Of a DNA stretch of 64,000 bases, positions 7,192 to 16,079 are shown piece after piece. The DNA comes from Blautia coccoides (lineage in GTDB: Bacteria; Bacillota; Clostridia; Lachnospirales; Lachnospiraceae): positions 1,925,001 to 1,989,000 of the forward strand of contig NZ_CP136422.1 in the NCBI RefSeq assembly GCF_034355335.1, written 5' to 3'. The stretch's first letter is position 1, and each line of letters begins with the position of its first letter. The notes under the pieces are model-generated. The model had not been told where the DNA came from. It worked only from the letters and a program-made list of their open reading frames with translations, and did no database searches. A program made the translations under genes and the position numbers.

Positions 7192-8700
7192 ATGGAGAAC
7201 AGGGAGAAAAAGGGAGGATTTTTTGAACAGATACAGGGAAATATCAATCCGGTAGTTCTGAAATATTATTATGGGCCCAAAATGAAGGAATCAGATACGT
7301 CATTTCCCTATCTGGTCCGGGTTATGAAAGCCCATGTCATCATGCTGAAAGAGCAGAGCATTATCCCGGAAGAGGCAGCGCGCAGACTGCTTTGTGTCAT
7401 GGAGGGATGGGGGGAAGGGATTCCGGAGCTGGACCCTTCTCTGGAGGACTTGTATATCAACCTGGAACACCTGATCACTTTGGAGGCAGGGGAGGATATA
7501 TGCAGTTACCTGCCAGTTGCCAGAAGCCGTAATGACGTGGAGGCAGCCATGTGGAGGATAGAGCTGCGGGAAAAACTGTTGTTTTTAGCAGACGCGGTAC
7601 TGGAACATGTGGAGGTGCTGCATAAGCGCGCAGAGGAAACGGTAGATCATATTTTCCCTGGCTATACATACGGACAGCAGGCACAGCCTGTCAATATGGG
7701 ATTTTATCTCTCGGGAATTGCAGCGCCGCTTCTGAGGGACGCGGAGAGGATCATCCAGTGTATTGACCGGTTTAATAAAAATCCACTGGGGGCAGCAGCC
7801 ATGTCAGGGACCGAGTACAACATAGACCGGGAACGGACAAAAGAGCTTCTGGGGTTTGAGGGTGTATGGGAACACACCGGGGATGCGGTGGCCAGTGCTG
7901 ATTATATGATGGAGGCAGCAGGTATCGGGATCTCCGTTCTTGTCACTTTGGCAAGACTGGCGGAGGATATTATCAACTGGTGTTCCAATGAGGCAGGATT
8001 TGCTGATCTGTCAGATGATCTGATCGATTCAAGCAGTATTATGCCCCAGAAGCGGAACCCTGTTATCTGCGCAACGGTGCGTTCCCAGGCAAGGCTGATG
8101 TCAGGGCGGTATGCCGGCATATGCTCTGCCTGTTCGGTAGAATTTCAGGCAAGCAGAGATATGACTGCGGCCTGGACAGATGTACTGGAGTGTGTGGAGA
8201 CCGCAAAAGGCATGTGCAGGATCAGCGCGGAATATGTAAAATCATTAAAGTTTAATAAGGACGTCATGGAGGAGATCTTGTATAAAGGTTTCTCAAATGC
8301 CACGGAGCTGGCGGACAGCCTGGTGCTGGAAGGTAAATTGTCTTTCAGGCAGGCGCACAGAGTGGTAGGCGGAGCAGTCAGTGAGCTTTTCCGCGGGGGA
8401 AAAGGCCAGGATGACCTGACCTGGGATCTGCTGGATAACTGGTGCCGTGAAATCTGTAAAACCGGCCTGCCCCTGTCAAAAGAGCAGGTGGATAAGGCTA
8501 AGAATTTTAGGATCGCAGTGGAGAGAAGAGACTGTCAGGGGGCAGCGGCACCGTCCCAGGTGCACAGGATGCTGGAGCTGCAAAAGGAACAGAGCCATTT
8601 GGTGCGAGAGGATGCCGTGAGGAAAAGAAGCGTATGGAACGATGCGGAGAAGAAGATGCGCCAATGTGTGCAGGCATTTATCTCAGAGGAAAGGCCGTAA
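7192..8700 (+). CDS. Argininosuccinate-lyase-like C-N lyase (fumarase/aspartase superfamily)
   Basis: A 502-residue lyase. It keeps the argininosuccinate-lyase motifs RSRND (111-115) and the mobile-loop signature SSSIMPQKRNP (280-290), which carries the catalytic serine. The usual THLQ.AQP helix reads TYGQQAQP (159-167), so the conserved His is a Tyr. It is longer than ArgH (about 460), and no other arginine gene is near. These points argue for a different substrate: an N-substituted aspartate or similar compound split into fumarate (or another alkene acid) and an amine. AGGAGG lies 7 bp before the ATG. The neighbours are an importer, an MmgE/PrpD protein and a binding lipoprotein. The assignment to the superfamily is secure; the substrate is not. 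Confidence 0.82.
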   Translation: MENREKKGGFFEQIQGNINPVVLKYYYGPKMKESDTSFPYLVRVMKAHVIMLKEQSIIPEEAARRLLCVMEGWGEGIPELDPSLEDLYINLEHLITLEAGEDICSYLPVARSRNDVEAAMWRIELREKLLFLADAVLEHVEVLHKRAEETVDHIFPGYTYGQQAQPVNMGFYLSGIAAPLLRDAERIIQCIDRFNKNPLGAAAMSGTEYNIDRERTKELLGFEGVWEHTGDAVASADYMMEAAGIGISVLVTLARLAEDIINWCSNEAGFADLSDDLIDSSSIMPQKRNPVICATVRSQARLMSGRYAGICSACSVEFQASRDMTAAWTDVLECVETAKGMCRISAEYVKSLKFNKDVMEEILYKGFSNATELADSLVLEGKLSFRQAHRVVGGAVSELFRGGKGQDDLTWDLLDNWCREICKTGLPLSKEQVDKAKNFRIAVERRDCQGAAAPSQVHRMLELQKEQSHLVREDAVRKRSVWNDAEKKMRQCVQAFISEERP

Positions 8701-8720
8701 AGGCGAGGAGGGTTTAGCTG

Positions 8721-10334
8721 ATGAAGAGAAGAATGTGTTCCATGATTTTAACCGGGATATTGGTATTGGCATTATCAGCCTGCGGAGGCGATTCCGGGAG
8801 TAAGAAAGAGCAGAACGGGGAACAGGGCCAGAACCAGGAACAAAACCAGGGGGATAAAACAGAACAGTCTGACAGCCAGACTGCCCAGGTGGCAGACGAG
8901 CTTATTGTGCTGACAGGAAGTGACGCGTCTACCTTTGATCCGCACTTCTGTACGGATTCCGCGACAGAGATTTTTAACAAAAATATTTTCAACAACCTGG
9001 TGCGTTTCAATGAAGAAATGGAGATAGAGCCGGATCTGGCAAAGGAATGGTCTGTCTCGGAGGACCAGCTCACTTGGACCTTTAAGCTGGAGGAAGGTGT
9101 AAAATTTCATGACGGCACAGATTTTAACGCAGAGGCTGTGAAGACATCCTTTGAAAGAGTGCTGGACGAAAGCCTGGGTTCTCCCAGAAGGTCTGTCCTG
9201 GCGGCTATTACCAAGATAGAGGCCGTGGATGAATATACAGTGAACATATCCACAGACGTGCCGTGCGGTGCTTTGCTGCAGCAGTTATGCCATCCGGTAG
9301 CGGCAGTGATCAGTCCAAAGTCCCTGGAGGACTACGGGGAAGATATCTCCACACACCCGGTGGGGACAGGCGCATTTAAGTTCGTGGAATGGAAAACAGG
9401 AGAAGAGCTTGTTCTTGAGAGAAACACAGATTATTTTAAAGGCGCGCCGGCTGTGGAAAAGGTGTATTTCAGAGTTGTCCCCGAGGATGCAACCAGAGCG
9501 CTTCTGCTCCAGTCAGGACAGGCAGATGTGGCTCTGAGGCTCCCTGTGACAGAGACGGACAGACTGGAAAGTGACCCCAATGTGACGATCCAGAAGGGGG
9601 ATACGGTCATGACCATGTATGTTGCCCTGAACAACAGCAAAGGCGTGCTAAAGGACGAGAAGGTACGTCAGGCTATGAACTATGCGGTGGACAAAGATGT
9701 GATCGTCAATGATATCCTCGGGGGCATGGCCACGGTTTCAGACTCACCGATCTCCCCGTATACCTGGGGATACAACTCCAGCATGAAGTATGCGTGTGAT
9801 GTGGAAAAGGCAAAAGAACTTCTGACAGAAGCGGGATATCCCGACGGCATAGAGCTTGAATTGTGGACTCCTGTGGGCTGCTATCTCATGGATACACAGG
9901 TGTGTGAGAACCTGCAGGCACAGTGGGAGAAAGCAGGGATCCATGTGAATATCCGGCAGTGGGAATTCCAGGCACTGATGTCAGAGGTGAAAAACGGAGG
10001 ATTTGACATGGTCCTGCTCGGATGGAGCCCATCCACCGGAGATGCGGACCAGGGATTATATCCTGTATTCCATTCCTCCCAGTTCCCGCCTAATTCCAAC
10101 AGGGCATTCTATAATAATCCGGATGTAGATGCGCTGCTTGACCAGGCAAAGACAGAGGTGGATGAAACTGCCCGCAGGGAAATGTACGCAAAGGCGGAAA
10201 AGACCATCATGGAAGATGCAGCCTGGACCTTCTTGTATTATCCGAAGCAGGCATTATCCTACCGCAGCAATATTTCAGGTATTGAGATGCTGCCGACAGA
10301 ACACATTATGCTGGAAAAAGTCACTAAGCAGTAG
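8721..10334 (+). CDS. Family 5 solute-binding lipoprotein of the ABC importer
   Basis: A 537-residue extracellular binding protein (SBP_bac_5, as in DppA/OppA/NikA). It has a lipoprotein signal with LSAC at residues 18-21, so Cys21 is the lipidated residue. A Gln/Glu/Lys-rich linker follows (about 22-55), then the family fold with SDASTFDPHF and VGTGAFKFVEW blocks. It delivers the substrate to the permeases encoded next. A strong intercistronic hairpin (10347-10368) follows the gene and probably raises its mRNA level over that of the permeases. Substrate unknown; the operon context suggests an N-substituted amino acid or similar. Confidence 0.88.
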   Translation: MKRRMCSMILTGILVLALSACGGDSGSKKEQNGEQGQNQEQNQGDKTEQSDSQTAQVADELIVLTGSDASTFDPHFCTDSATEIFNKNIFNNLVRFNEEMEIEPDLAKEWSVSEDQLTWTFKLEEGVKFHDGTDFNAEAVKTSFERVLDESLGSPRRSVLAAITKIEAVDEYTVNISTDVPCGALLQQLCHPVAAVISPKSLEDYGEDISTHPVGTGAFKFVEWKTGEELVLERNTDYFKGAPAVEKVYFRVVPEDATRALLLQSGQADVALRLPVTETDRLESDPNVTIQKGDTVMTMYVALNNSKGVLKDEKVRQAMNYAVDKDVIVNDILGGMATVSDSPISPYTWGYNSSMKYACDVEKAKELLTEAGYPDGIELELWTPVGCYLMDTQVCENLQAQWEKAGIHVNIRQWEFQALMSEVKNGGFDMVLLGWSPSTGDADQGLYPVFHSSQFPPNSNRAFYNNPDVDALLDQAKTEVDETARREMYAKAEKTIMEDAAWTFLYYPKQALSYRSNISGIEMLPTEHIMLEKVTKQ

Positions 10335-10346
10335 ATTCAGATTACC

Positions 10347-10368
10347 GGCCTGCGGACATCCGCAGGCC
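10347..10368 (+). other. Intercistronic stem-loop after the binding-protein gene
   Basis: GGCCTGCGGA-CA-TCCGCAGGCC, a perfect 10-bp stem with no U-tract. It lies between the binding protein and the first permease, a position typical of mRNA-stabilising hairpins that give excess binding protein. Confidence 0.7.
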
Positions 10369-10391
10369 ATACAGGTCAAGGAGGCGGTTGT

Positions 10392-11312
10392 TTGCTGAAA
10401 TATATTATAAAGAAAATCATTTTTACCTGCATTGTATTAGTGGGGGCTGCCACATGTGCCTTTCTGCTCCTCCACGCAATTCCGGGAGATACTGCGGAGG
10501 CGCTGGCAGGGCCGCAGGCAACCGTGGAGGATGTGGATAATCTGCGCCGTGCCATGGAGCTGGACCAGCCCTTAGGAAAGCAGTATGTGAGCTATATGGG
10601 GAATCTGCTCCACGGTGATTTGGGATACTCATACAGGACCAACAAGCCGGTTATGGAAATCCTCAGATCCGCGTGGCCGGCAACCCTTCAGCTTGCTGTG
10701 TGTAGTATGATCGTGGCAGTGCTGCTGGGCGTTCCCATCGGCATATTTGCAGCCATTCACAGGGGGAAGATAGGAGACACCATAGCCATGGTGGCTGCCT
10801 TTTTAGGGGTGTCCATGCCCTCGTTCTGGCTGGCGCTGCTTCTGATCATAGAATTTTCCGTGAACCATAACTGGTTTCCTTTCTACGGCAGAGAGGGGAT
10901 TTCCAGTTTTGTCCTGCCGTCACTGACCCTGGGGCTTGGAGTGGCTGCCAATATCGCCAGGCTTACCAGAACCAGTATGCTGGAGGTTCTGGGACAGGAC
11001 TATATAAGGACGGCAAAAGGAAAGGGCGTTAAAAACAGAAAGATCATATGGGTCCACGCGCTGAGAAATGCAGCAGTCCCTGTGGTCACTATCATCGGTC
11101 TGCAGTTTGGAGTGCTTCTTGGAGGGCAGGTTGTGACGGAAACTGTATTTTCATGGCCGGGTATCGGCAGGATGATCGTGGATGCACTCAACACAAGAGA
11201 TCTGCAGATCGTGCAGGGAGGTATTTTGATCCTTGCGGTTACTTTTACATTGATCAATCTGATAACGGATCTGGTGTATGCACTGCTGGATCCTCGTATC
11301 AGGTATTCTTAG
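10392..11312 (+). CDS. ABC transporter permease (DppB/OppB-like)
   Basis: A 306-residue inner-membrane permease with about six membrane helices. The conserved DppB N-terminus AIPGDTAEALAG and the EAA-type loop (GKGVKNRKIIWVHALRNAAVPVVT) are visible. The start codon is TTG at 10392, seven bases after AAGGAGG (10378-10384). It forms the transport pore with the next permease. Confidence 0.88.
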   Translation: MLKYIIKKIIFTCIVLVGAATCAFLLLHAIPGDTAEALAGPQATVEDVDNLRRAMELDQPLGKQYVSYMGNLLHGDLGYSYRTNKPVMEILRSAWPATLQLAVCSMIVAVLLGVPIGIFAAIHRGKIGDTIAMVAAFLGVSMPSFWLALLLIIEFSVNHNWFPFYGREGISSFVLPSLTLGLGVAANIARLTRTSMLEVLGQDYIRTAKGKGVKNRKIIWVHALRNAAVPVVTIIGLQFGVLLGGQVVTETVFSWPGIGRMIVDALNTRDLQIVQGGILILAVTFTLINLITDLVYALLDPRIRYS

Positions 11313-11327
11313 AAGGGAGGGAAGAAT

Positions 11328-12155
11328 GTGAGTACATTTCGTAAAATATTGAGAAACCCCAGCGCGGCTGCGGGGCTTTGTATTCTTCTGCTCCTGATCG
11401 TTGTGAGTATAGCAGGGCCTTTTCTGGTACAGTCCCCCTATGAACAGAATACAGCCATCAAACTAATGCCGCCTTCTTCGGAACACTGGTTCGGCACAGA
11501 TGACTTTGGGCGTGATGTGTTCAGCAGGATTGTCACAGGGGCGCATTATTCTCTTCTGGCAGGTTTTATATCCGTGATCCTGGGCCTCACAGGAGGACTT
11601 TTGCTGGGGGCTTTTGCCGGATTTTACGGCGGACTTTTAGATCAGATCCTCATGACAGTCTGTGATATACTGCTGGCGTTTCCAAGTGTCTTGTTGGCAA
11701 TGGCAATTGTCATGGTAATGCAGCCGGGAATCTATACGCCTATGGTGGCGGTGGGGATCAGCTCCATACCCGTGTTTGCCCGCCTTGTGAGAGCACAGTT
11801 CATGTCACTTCGGGAGAGCTGCTTTGTGGAGGCTGTGCGCTCGGCGGGGGCGGGAGATCTGCGGATCATTTTCCGGCATCTGCTGCCGAATTCCATCGGT
11901 CCCATTATCATCCAGGCCACGCTCAGGATCGGTTCCTCCATATTGCTTGCGGCGACATTGAGTTTTTTGGGATTGGGCGCACAGCCGCCTACACCTGAGT
12001 GGGGAGCCATGTTGAGCGCTGCCAGAAATTATGTATGGACAGCCTCTTATCTTGCTTTGATTCCGGGTCTGGCCATCACCATCACCGTAGTGGCAGTGAA
12101 TTTGATCGGAGATGCACTGCGGGACTATCTGGACCCCAGAACAAGAAATATGTAA
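11328..12155 (+). CDS. ABC transporter permease (DppC/OppC-like)
   Basis: The 275-residue second permease. It shows the DppC signature HWFGTDDFGRDVFSRI near residue 50 and the EAA loop near residue 165 (VEAVRSAGAGDLRIIFRHLLP). The start is GTG at 11328; the overlapping ATG at 11326 is followed at once by a stop. GGGAGGG stands seven bases upstream. With the two ATPases at the operon head and the lipoprotein it makes a complete importer, although the subunit genes are split by the two enzyme genes. Confidence 0.88.
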   Translation: MSTFRKILRNPSAAAGLCILLLLIVVSIAGPFLVQSPYEQNTAIKLMPPSSEHWFGTDDFGRDVFSRIVTGAHYSLLAGFISVILGLTGGLLLGAFAGFYGGLLDQILMTVCDILLAFPSVLLAMAIVMVMQPGIYTPMVAVGISSIPVFARLVRAQFMSLRESCFVEAVRSAGAGDLRIIFRHLLPNSIGPIIIQATLRIGSSILLAATLSFLGLGAQPPTPEWGAMLSAARNYVWTASYLALIPGLAITITVVAVNLIGDALRDYLDPRTRNM

Positions 12156-12228
12156 TGTCTGCCGTAAGAAAAAGATTCGGGCGGGTAGCTGTTCGGCAGG
12201 TATGCGCATTTATGTTGGGAGGATAAAT

Positions 12229-13065
12229 ATGGCGAAAAAAGTACAGGTTACATTGACGGGAAATGAAGGGAAGCGTCTGATCGCAAAAGCGGCAGTCAGG
12301 ATGCCGGAGATACAGGAGCGTCTGGAGAAGAATAAGATCCTTCTGTGCGGAGGCACTACCGTGTCCGCGCTCTCGGAGGAACTGGGATTTGGACCTCTGC
12401 GCATTTCCGGAAGAATTGATGCCAGCGGCACGAGGACTGCCCTGAAAAAGGCAAAGGCGCCTCATAATCTGCTGCTGGATCAGGGAAAAGGAGTGAATGT
12501 AGACGGCAGTATCCAGAAGGTTGCAGAATCACTCAATGACAAAGACCTGGTTGTTGTGGGAGCAAATGCCATTGATCCCATGGGAAGAGCGGCGTTGGCT
12601 TTTGCGGCACTGGGCGGAGGCAGCAGGGGATATGCCCTCCACGGCGCGTATATGCAGGGAGTGCCCATGCTGATCCTGGCAGGCATCAACAAATTGATCC
12701 CGGATCTGGGAGCAGCCCAGGCTCACAGCGGAAGAGCCGGTATTGATCTGTCCATGGGAGCTGCGATCGGATTGTATAATCTCTTCGGCCCTGTCATCAC
12801 AGAGCTGAAAGCGTTTGAGACCCTTTTCGGTGTGGAAGCGGTGGTGATAGCCGGAAGCGGATTCGGAACCGGTGACGGAACCAGGACGTTTGTTCTGCAC
12901 GGGGAAGAAGCAGCCATCCAGCAGGCATGGGAACTCTGCCTGGGATTAAAAGGTGCGGGCGTGTCCGCATGTGAGGACAGTCTCTTCACCTGTGTGGGGG
13001 GATGCAGACACTGCCAGCGTCACGTTGGCTGTTATTATAAAGAACTGGCTCAAGGCGAAGACTGA
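12229..13065 (+). CDS. Conserved protein of unknown function with Cys-rich tail
   Basis: A 278-residue cytoplasmic protein I do not recognise. The region LLCGGTTVSALSEELG (about 38-53) and the stretch KDLVVVGANAIDPMGRAA (about 105-122) resemble loops of the NagB/RpiA/MtnA-type Rossmann fold, which is only a suggestion. The C-terminus carries a cluster of Cys and His (CVGGCRHCQRHVGCYY) that could bind a metal. The start at 12229 has GGGAGGA six bases upstream; a longer in-frame start at 12112 would overlap the permease gene. It closes the ABC/lyase operon, so it may act on the lyase products or act as a sensor. Confidence 0.7.
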   Translation: MAKKVQVTLTGNEGKRLIAKAAVRMPEIQERLEKNKILLCGGTTVSALSEELGFGPLRISGRIDASGTRTALKKAKAPHNLLLDQGKGVNVDGSIQKVAESLNDKDLVVVGANAIDPMGRAALAFAALGGGSRGYALHGAYMQGVPMLILAGINKLIPDLGAAQAHSGRAGIDLSMGAAIGLYNLFGPVITELKAFETLFGVEAVVIAGSGFGTGDGTRTFVLHGEEAAIQQAWELCLGLKGAGVSACEDSLFTCVGGCRHCQRHVGCYYKELAQGED

Positions 13066-13112
13066 ACCCCGGGATGGGGTTAAAATCTATGGGATAAAAG
13101 TCTGTAGTTGGC

Positions 13113-13142
13113 AAAAAACCTGCCGATTACAGGCTTTTTTTT
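13113..13142 (+). terminator. Terminator of the ABC/lyase operon
   Basis: AAAAAACCTG and CAGGCTTTTTTTT frame a short loop, with the T-run at 13135-13142. A smaller hairpin AACCCC-gggat-GGGGTT overlaps the preceding stop codon (13065-13081). Confidence 0.6.
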
Positions 13143-13166
13143 GTTTGAAAAACCTTCTTTTTAAAA

Positions 13167-13208
13167 CCCCGGGGGCGGCTTGCGGGTCATTTTTCCCTCT
13201 GCTATACT
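13167..13208 (+). promoter_or_regulatory. Promoter of the second ABC operon with shared CCCC-GGGG element
   Basis: TTGCGG (13180-13185), a 17-bp spacer and TATACT (13203-13208). Directly before the -35 lies CCCCGGGGGCGGC, which also precedes the two predicted small-RNA promoters at 19525 and 29796. The predicted leader is about 75 nt and contains the hairpin CCCGGAA...TTCCGGG (13221-13245). Confidence 0.75.
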
Positions 13209-13288
13209 CCATTCATGAAAGCCCGGAAGCGGGGAAATATTCCGGGAAGAGACAAAGTAAATACAAAACAGAAAAAGGAGCAGAACAC

Positions 13289-14968
13289 ATGAAGAAAAAG
13301 ATTGCGGCAGTTCTCTGCTGTATGGCAATGACCGTATCCCTGCTTACAGGCTGCGGCAGCGGAGGGGATTCCGGTACGGATTCCGCAAAAGAGGCAAAAC
13401 AGAAGGGGACGGAAGCGTCAGCCAAGGCGGATGCTCCCAAAGAAGAGCAGGAGGGGACTTCTGCAAAGGATGAAGTTACCATTGGATTTTCAAATGACGC
13501 GGATAGCTGGGACCCCTGCACCGGGTTCGGCTACACCGGTTCGCCTCTCTATTCCTCCCTGGTGAAAGTGAACGGAGATGACAAACTGGAAAATGACCTG
13601 GCCACAGAGTACAGTGTGAGCGAAGATGCACTGACCTGGACGTTTAAAATCAGGGATGACGTAGTATTTTCAAACAAAGAGCCGCTGAAGGCCTCAGACG
13701 TGGCTTTTACATTCAACACCACGAAAGAAAAGGCAACTTACATGGATCTTACCATGCTGGAGGAATGTACGGCAAAGGATGACACAACTGTAGAATTCAA
13801 GCTGAACAAGCCGTGTGTGACCTTTATCTATACAGTAGCCCAGATCGGGATCGTACCGGAAAAGTCATACAGCGATAATTTCGGACTGTCTGCTGAGGAG
13901 ACCATTGGTTCCGGACCGTACAGGCTGACCCAGTGGGATAAAGGCCAGCAGTTTATCATGGAGGCCAATGAAAACTACTACGGGGAACAGCCGGCCATCA
14001 AAAAAGCAGTGTTCCTGGTACAGGAGGAGGATGCGCGGTTTGTATCTGCCAAAGCAGGGGATGTGGACATCGCACTTACCTCCGCGACCATTGCCACCAA
14101 TGATATAGACGGCATGCACGTGGAAGAGGTGGAATCTGTGGACAACAGAGGGATCACGCTTCCCACCGTGCCGGATGAAGGTAAAACAACAGAAGATGGT
14201 TACAAGATTGGGAATAACATTACCTCAGATGTGAATGTCAGGAAGGCTCTGTGCTATGGCATTGACAGGGAAAAGATCATAACAGAGGCTTTAAACGGCT
14301 TTGCAAAACCGGCCTATACAGAGTGCGACGGTATGCCCTGGTGGAATGAGGATACTGTTATAGATACAGATGTGGACTATGCAAAACAGCTTCTGGATGA
14401 AGCGGGATGGAAGGACGAAGACGGCGACGGGATCCGTGAGAAAGACGGGACAAAGCTGGCCTTTCATCTGATGTATTTTGCAGGGGATTCCATGCGCCAG
14501 GCAGTTGCCATGTCCGTGGCAAATCAGGCAAAAGAGAATATGGGATTTGATATCACAGTGGAAGGCGTCAGCGCGGATGACACGGTGAAGAGAATGTTTT
14601 CAGAACCCATGATCATGGGCTGGGGTTCCGATAGTCCCATGACCTCCTATATGCTGTACCACAGCAGTAATGCGGGCAAGACGGATTTCTACAATCCTGA
14701 ATTCTATACCAGCGAAAAGACAGATGAATATCTGGACAAGGCCATGAATTCCCTTACCATAGAGGATTCCTACCAGTGGTGGCAGAAGGCCCAGTGGGAC
14801 GGTGAGACAGGTACATCTATGAGAGGTGAGGCGCCCTGGGCGTTCTATGTTAATATGTCACATCTCTACTATGTAAAGGATGGGCTGGATATAGGAAAAC
14901 AGAGAATTCATGCGCACGGTGCGGCGTGGCCTCTGGTTGCCAACCTTGCAGAATGGACATGGAAATAA
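13289..14968 (+). CDS. Family 5 solute-binding lipoprotein (peptide/nickel type)
   Basis: A 559-residue secreted lipoprotein. The signal peptide ends in LLTGC with Cys22 as the lipid anchor, followed by a low-complexity linker (about 23-65) and the SBP_bac_5 fold (NDADSWDPCTGFGYTGSP, LATEYSVSEDALTWTFKIRDDVVF). The start at 13289 has AAAAGGAG upstream; a longer frame reaching into the previous gene is rejected because it contains the terminator and promoter. It heads a complete five-gene ABC operon. Ligand unknown: the family binds peptides, haem, nickel complexes and opine-like metallophores. Confidence 0.88.
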   Translation: MKKKIAAVLCCMAMTVSLLTGCGSGGDSGTDSAKEAKQKGTEASAKADAPKEEQEGTSAKDEVTIGFSNDADSWDPCTGFGYTGSPLYSSLVKVNGDDKLENDLATEYSVSEDALTWTFKIRDDVVFSNKEPLKASDVAFTFNTTKEKATYMDLTMLEECTAKDDTTVEFKLNKPCVTFIYTVAQIGIVPEKSYSDNFGLSAEETIGSGPYRLTQWDKGQQFIMEANENYYGEQPAIKKAVFLVQEEDARFVSAKAGDVDIALTSATIATNDIDGMHVEEVESVDNRGITLPTVPDEGKTTEDGYKIGNNITSDVNVRKALCYGIDREKIITEALNGFAKPAYTECDGMPWWNEDTVIDTDVDYAKQLLDEAGWKDEDGDGIREKDGTKLAFHLMYFAGDSMRQAVAMSVANQAKENMGFDITVEGVSADDTVKRMFSEPMIMGWGSDSPMTSYMLYHSSNAGKTDFYNPEFYTSEKTDEYLDKAMNSLTIEDSYQWWQKAQWDGETGTSMRGEAPWAFYVNMSHLYYVKDGLDIGKQRIHAHGAAWPLVANLAEWTWK

Positions 14969-14987
14969 AATAAGTCGGGAAATACTG

Positions 14988-15024
14988 CTCCGGGCGTAAA
15001 ATCTCTCAGATTTTACGTTCGGGG
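14988..15024 (+). other. Intercistronic stem-loop after the second binding-protein gene
   Basis: CGTAAAATCT-ctc-AGATTTTACG (14995-15017) extended by outer G-C and G-U pairs to about 17 bp. No U-tract follows. Same position as the hairpins after the two other binding-protein genes of this window. Confidence 0.7.
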
Positions 15025-15086
15025 CTGTTCGTGTTCCAGCGCGTATTTTACAAGATTTATAAGAGAAAATCGAATGGAGAAGCAGA

Positions 15087-16079
15087 ATGAAAAATAAATA
15101 TTATATGAAATTGACAGGGAAATATCTGCTCCGCATGGTGACACTTCTCATAGCAGTCAGCATCATCAGCTTTCTTCTGGTCAGTATGTCTCCGGTTGAC
15201 CCGGTGCAGCAGTATGTGGGAGCAGTGCCAAATGTGAGCATGGAACAGAGGGCAAAGATAGCGGAATACTGGGGGTTAAATGACCCGCCTGTGGAACGCT
15301 TCTTTGCATGGGCAAAGTCGGTGCTGCATGGAGACTTTGGAGTGTCTCTGATCTACCGAAGGCCGGTGCTGGATATCATCAAAGAAAAGTTTGTCACTTC
15401 TCTGGCTCTCATGGCGGCTGCCTGGCTGTTTTCGGGGATCATTGGATTTACCGTGGGCTGTGTGATGGGAGCATTTCACGGGAAAGGACCGGATAAAGTC
15501 CTGAAAAAGGTCTGTCTGATCATGTGTTCCATCCCGACTTTCTGGATCGGCATTGTGTTTCTTATGATTTTTTCCGTGAAGCTGGGATGGTTTCCCATGG
15601 GAATGAGCGTGCCGAAAGGCGTTCCCACGGACCAGGTGACCGTACTGCAGAGGATCCACCACCTGATCCTGCCGGCTCTGACCTTGAGTTTTCTGTCTTT
15701 TGCCAATGTGGCGCTTCACACAAGGGAAAAATTAGTGGATGTGCTGGAAAGTGAGTATGTTCTTTTTGCAAAAGCCAGAGGAGAATCCGGGTGGAGTATT
15801 TTAAAAAGGCATGGTCTGCGAAATATTATGCTGCCGGCTGTGACTATGCAGTTTGGTTCCTTCAGTGAATTGTTCGGAGGCTCTGTGCTGGCGGAAACGG
15901 TGTTTTCCTATCCGGGTTTAGGTGCCGCGGCTTCTGCGGCGGGTATGGGGTCTGACGTGCCCTTGCTTTTAGGGATCACCCTGTTTTCGGCACTCTTTGT
16001 CTTTGTGGGAAATATGCTGGCAAATATAATATACGGGGTTGTGGACCCGCAGATAAGGGAGGGATACATAAATGAGTGA
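15087..16079 (+). CDS. ABC transporter permease (NikB/DppB-like)
   Basis: A 330-residue membrane protein with about six helices and the family landmarks MSPVDPVQQYVG and the EAA loop ARGESGWSILKRHGLRNIMLPAVT. It pairs with the permease encoded by the next gene, which overlaps its 3' end by 8 bp. The ribosome-binding site is GGAGAAG before ATG at 15087. Confidence 0.87.
   Translation: MKNKYYMKLTGKYLLRMVTLLIAVSIISFLLVSMSPVDPVQQYVGAVPNVSMEQRAKIAEYWGLNDPPVERFFAWAKSVLHGDFGVSLIYRRPVLDIIKEKFVTSLALMAAAWLFSGIIGFTVGCVMGAFHGKGPDKVLKKVCLIMCSIPTFWIGIVFLMIFSVKLGWFPMGMSVPKGVPTDQVTVLQRIHHLILPALTLSFLSFANVALHTREKLVDVLESEYVLFAKARGESGWSILKRHGLRNIMLPAVTMQFGSFSELFGGSVLAETVFSYPGLGAAASAAGMGSDVPLLLGITLFSALFVFVGNMLANIIYGVVDPQIREGYINE

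Noticed and set aside
7192..8700. Biosynthetic argininosuccinate lyase (argH)
   Set aside because: The THLQ motif is changed, the protein is about 40 residues longer, and no argG or other arginine gene is adjacent.
13167..13208. Sigma-54 promoter (GG-N10-GC look of the shared element)
   Set aside because: The -12 GC is not kept in the copy at 29796, whereas all three have sigma-A -35 and -10 boxes with 17-bp spacers; no enhancer-binding protein is nearby.
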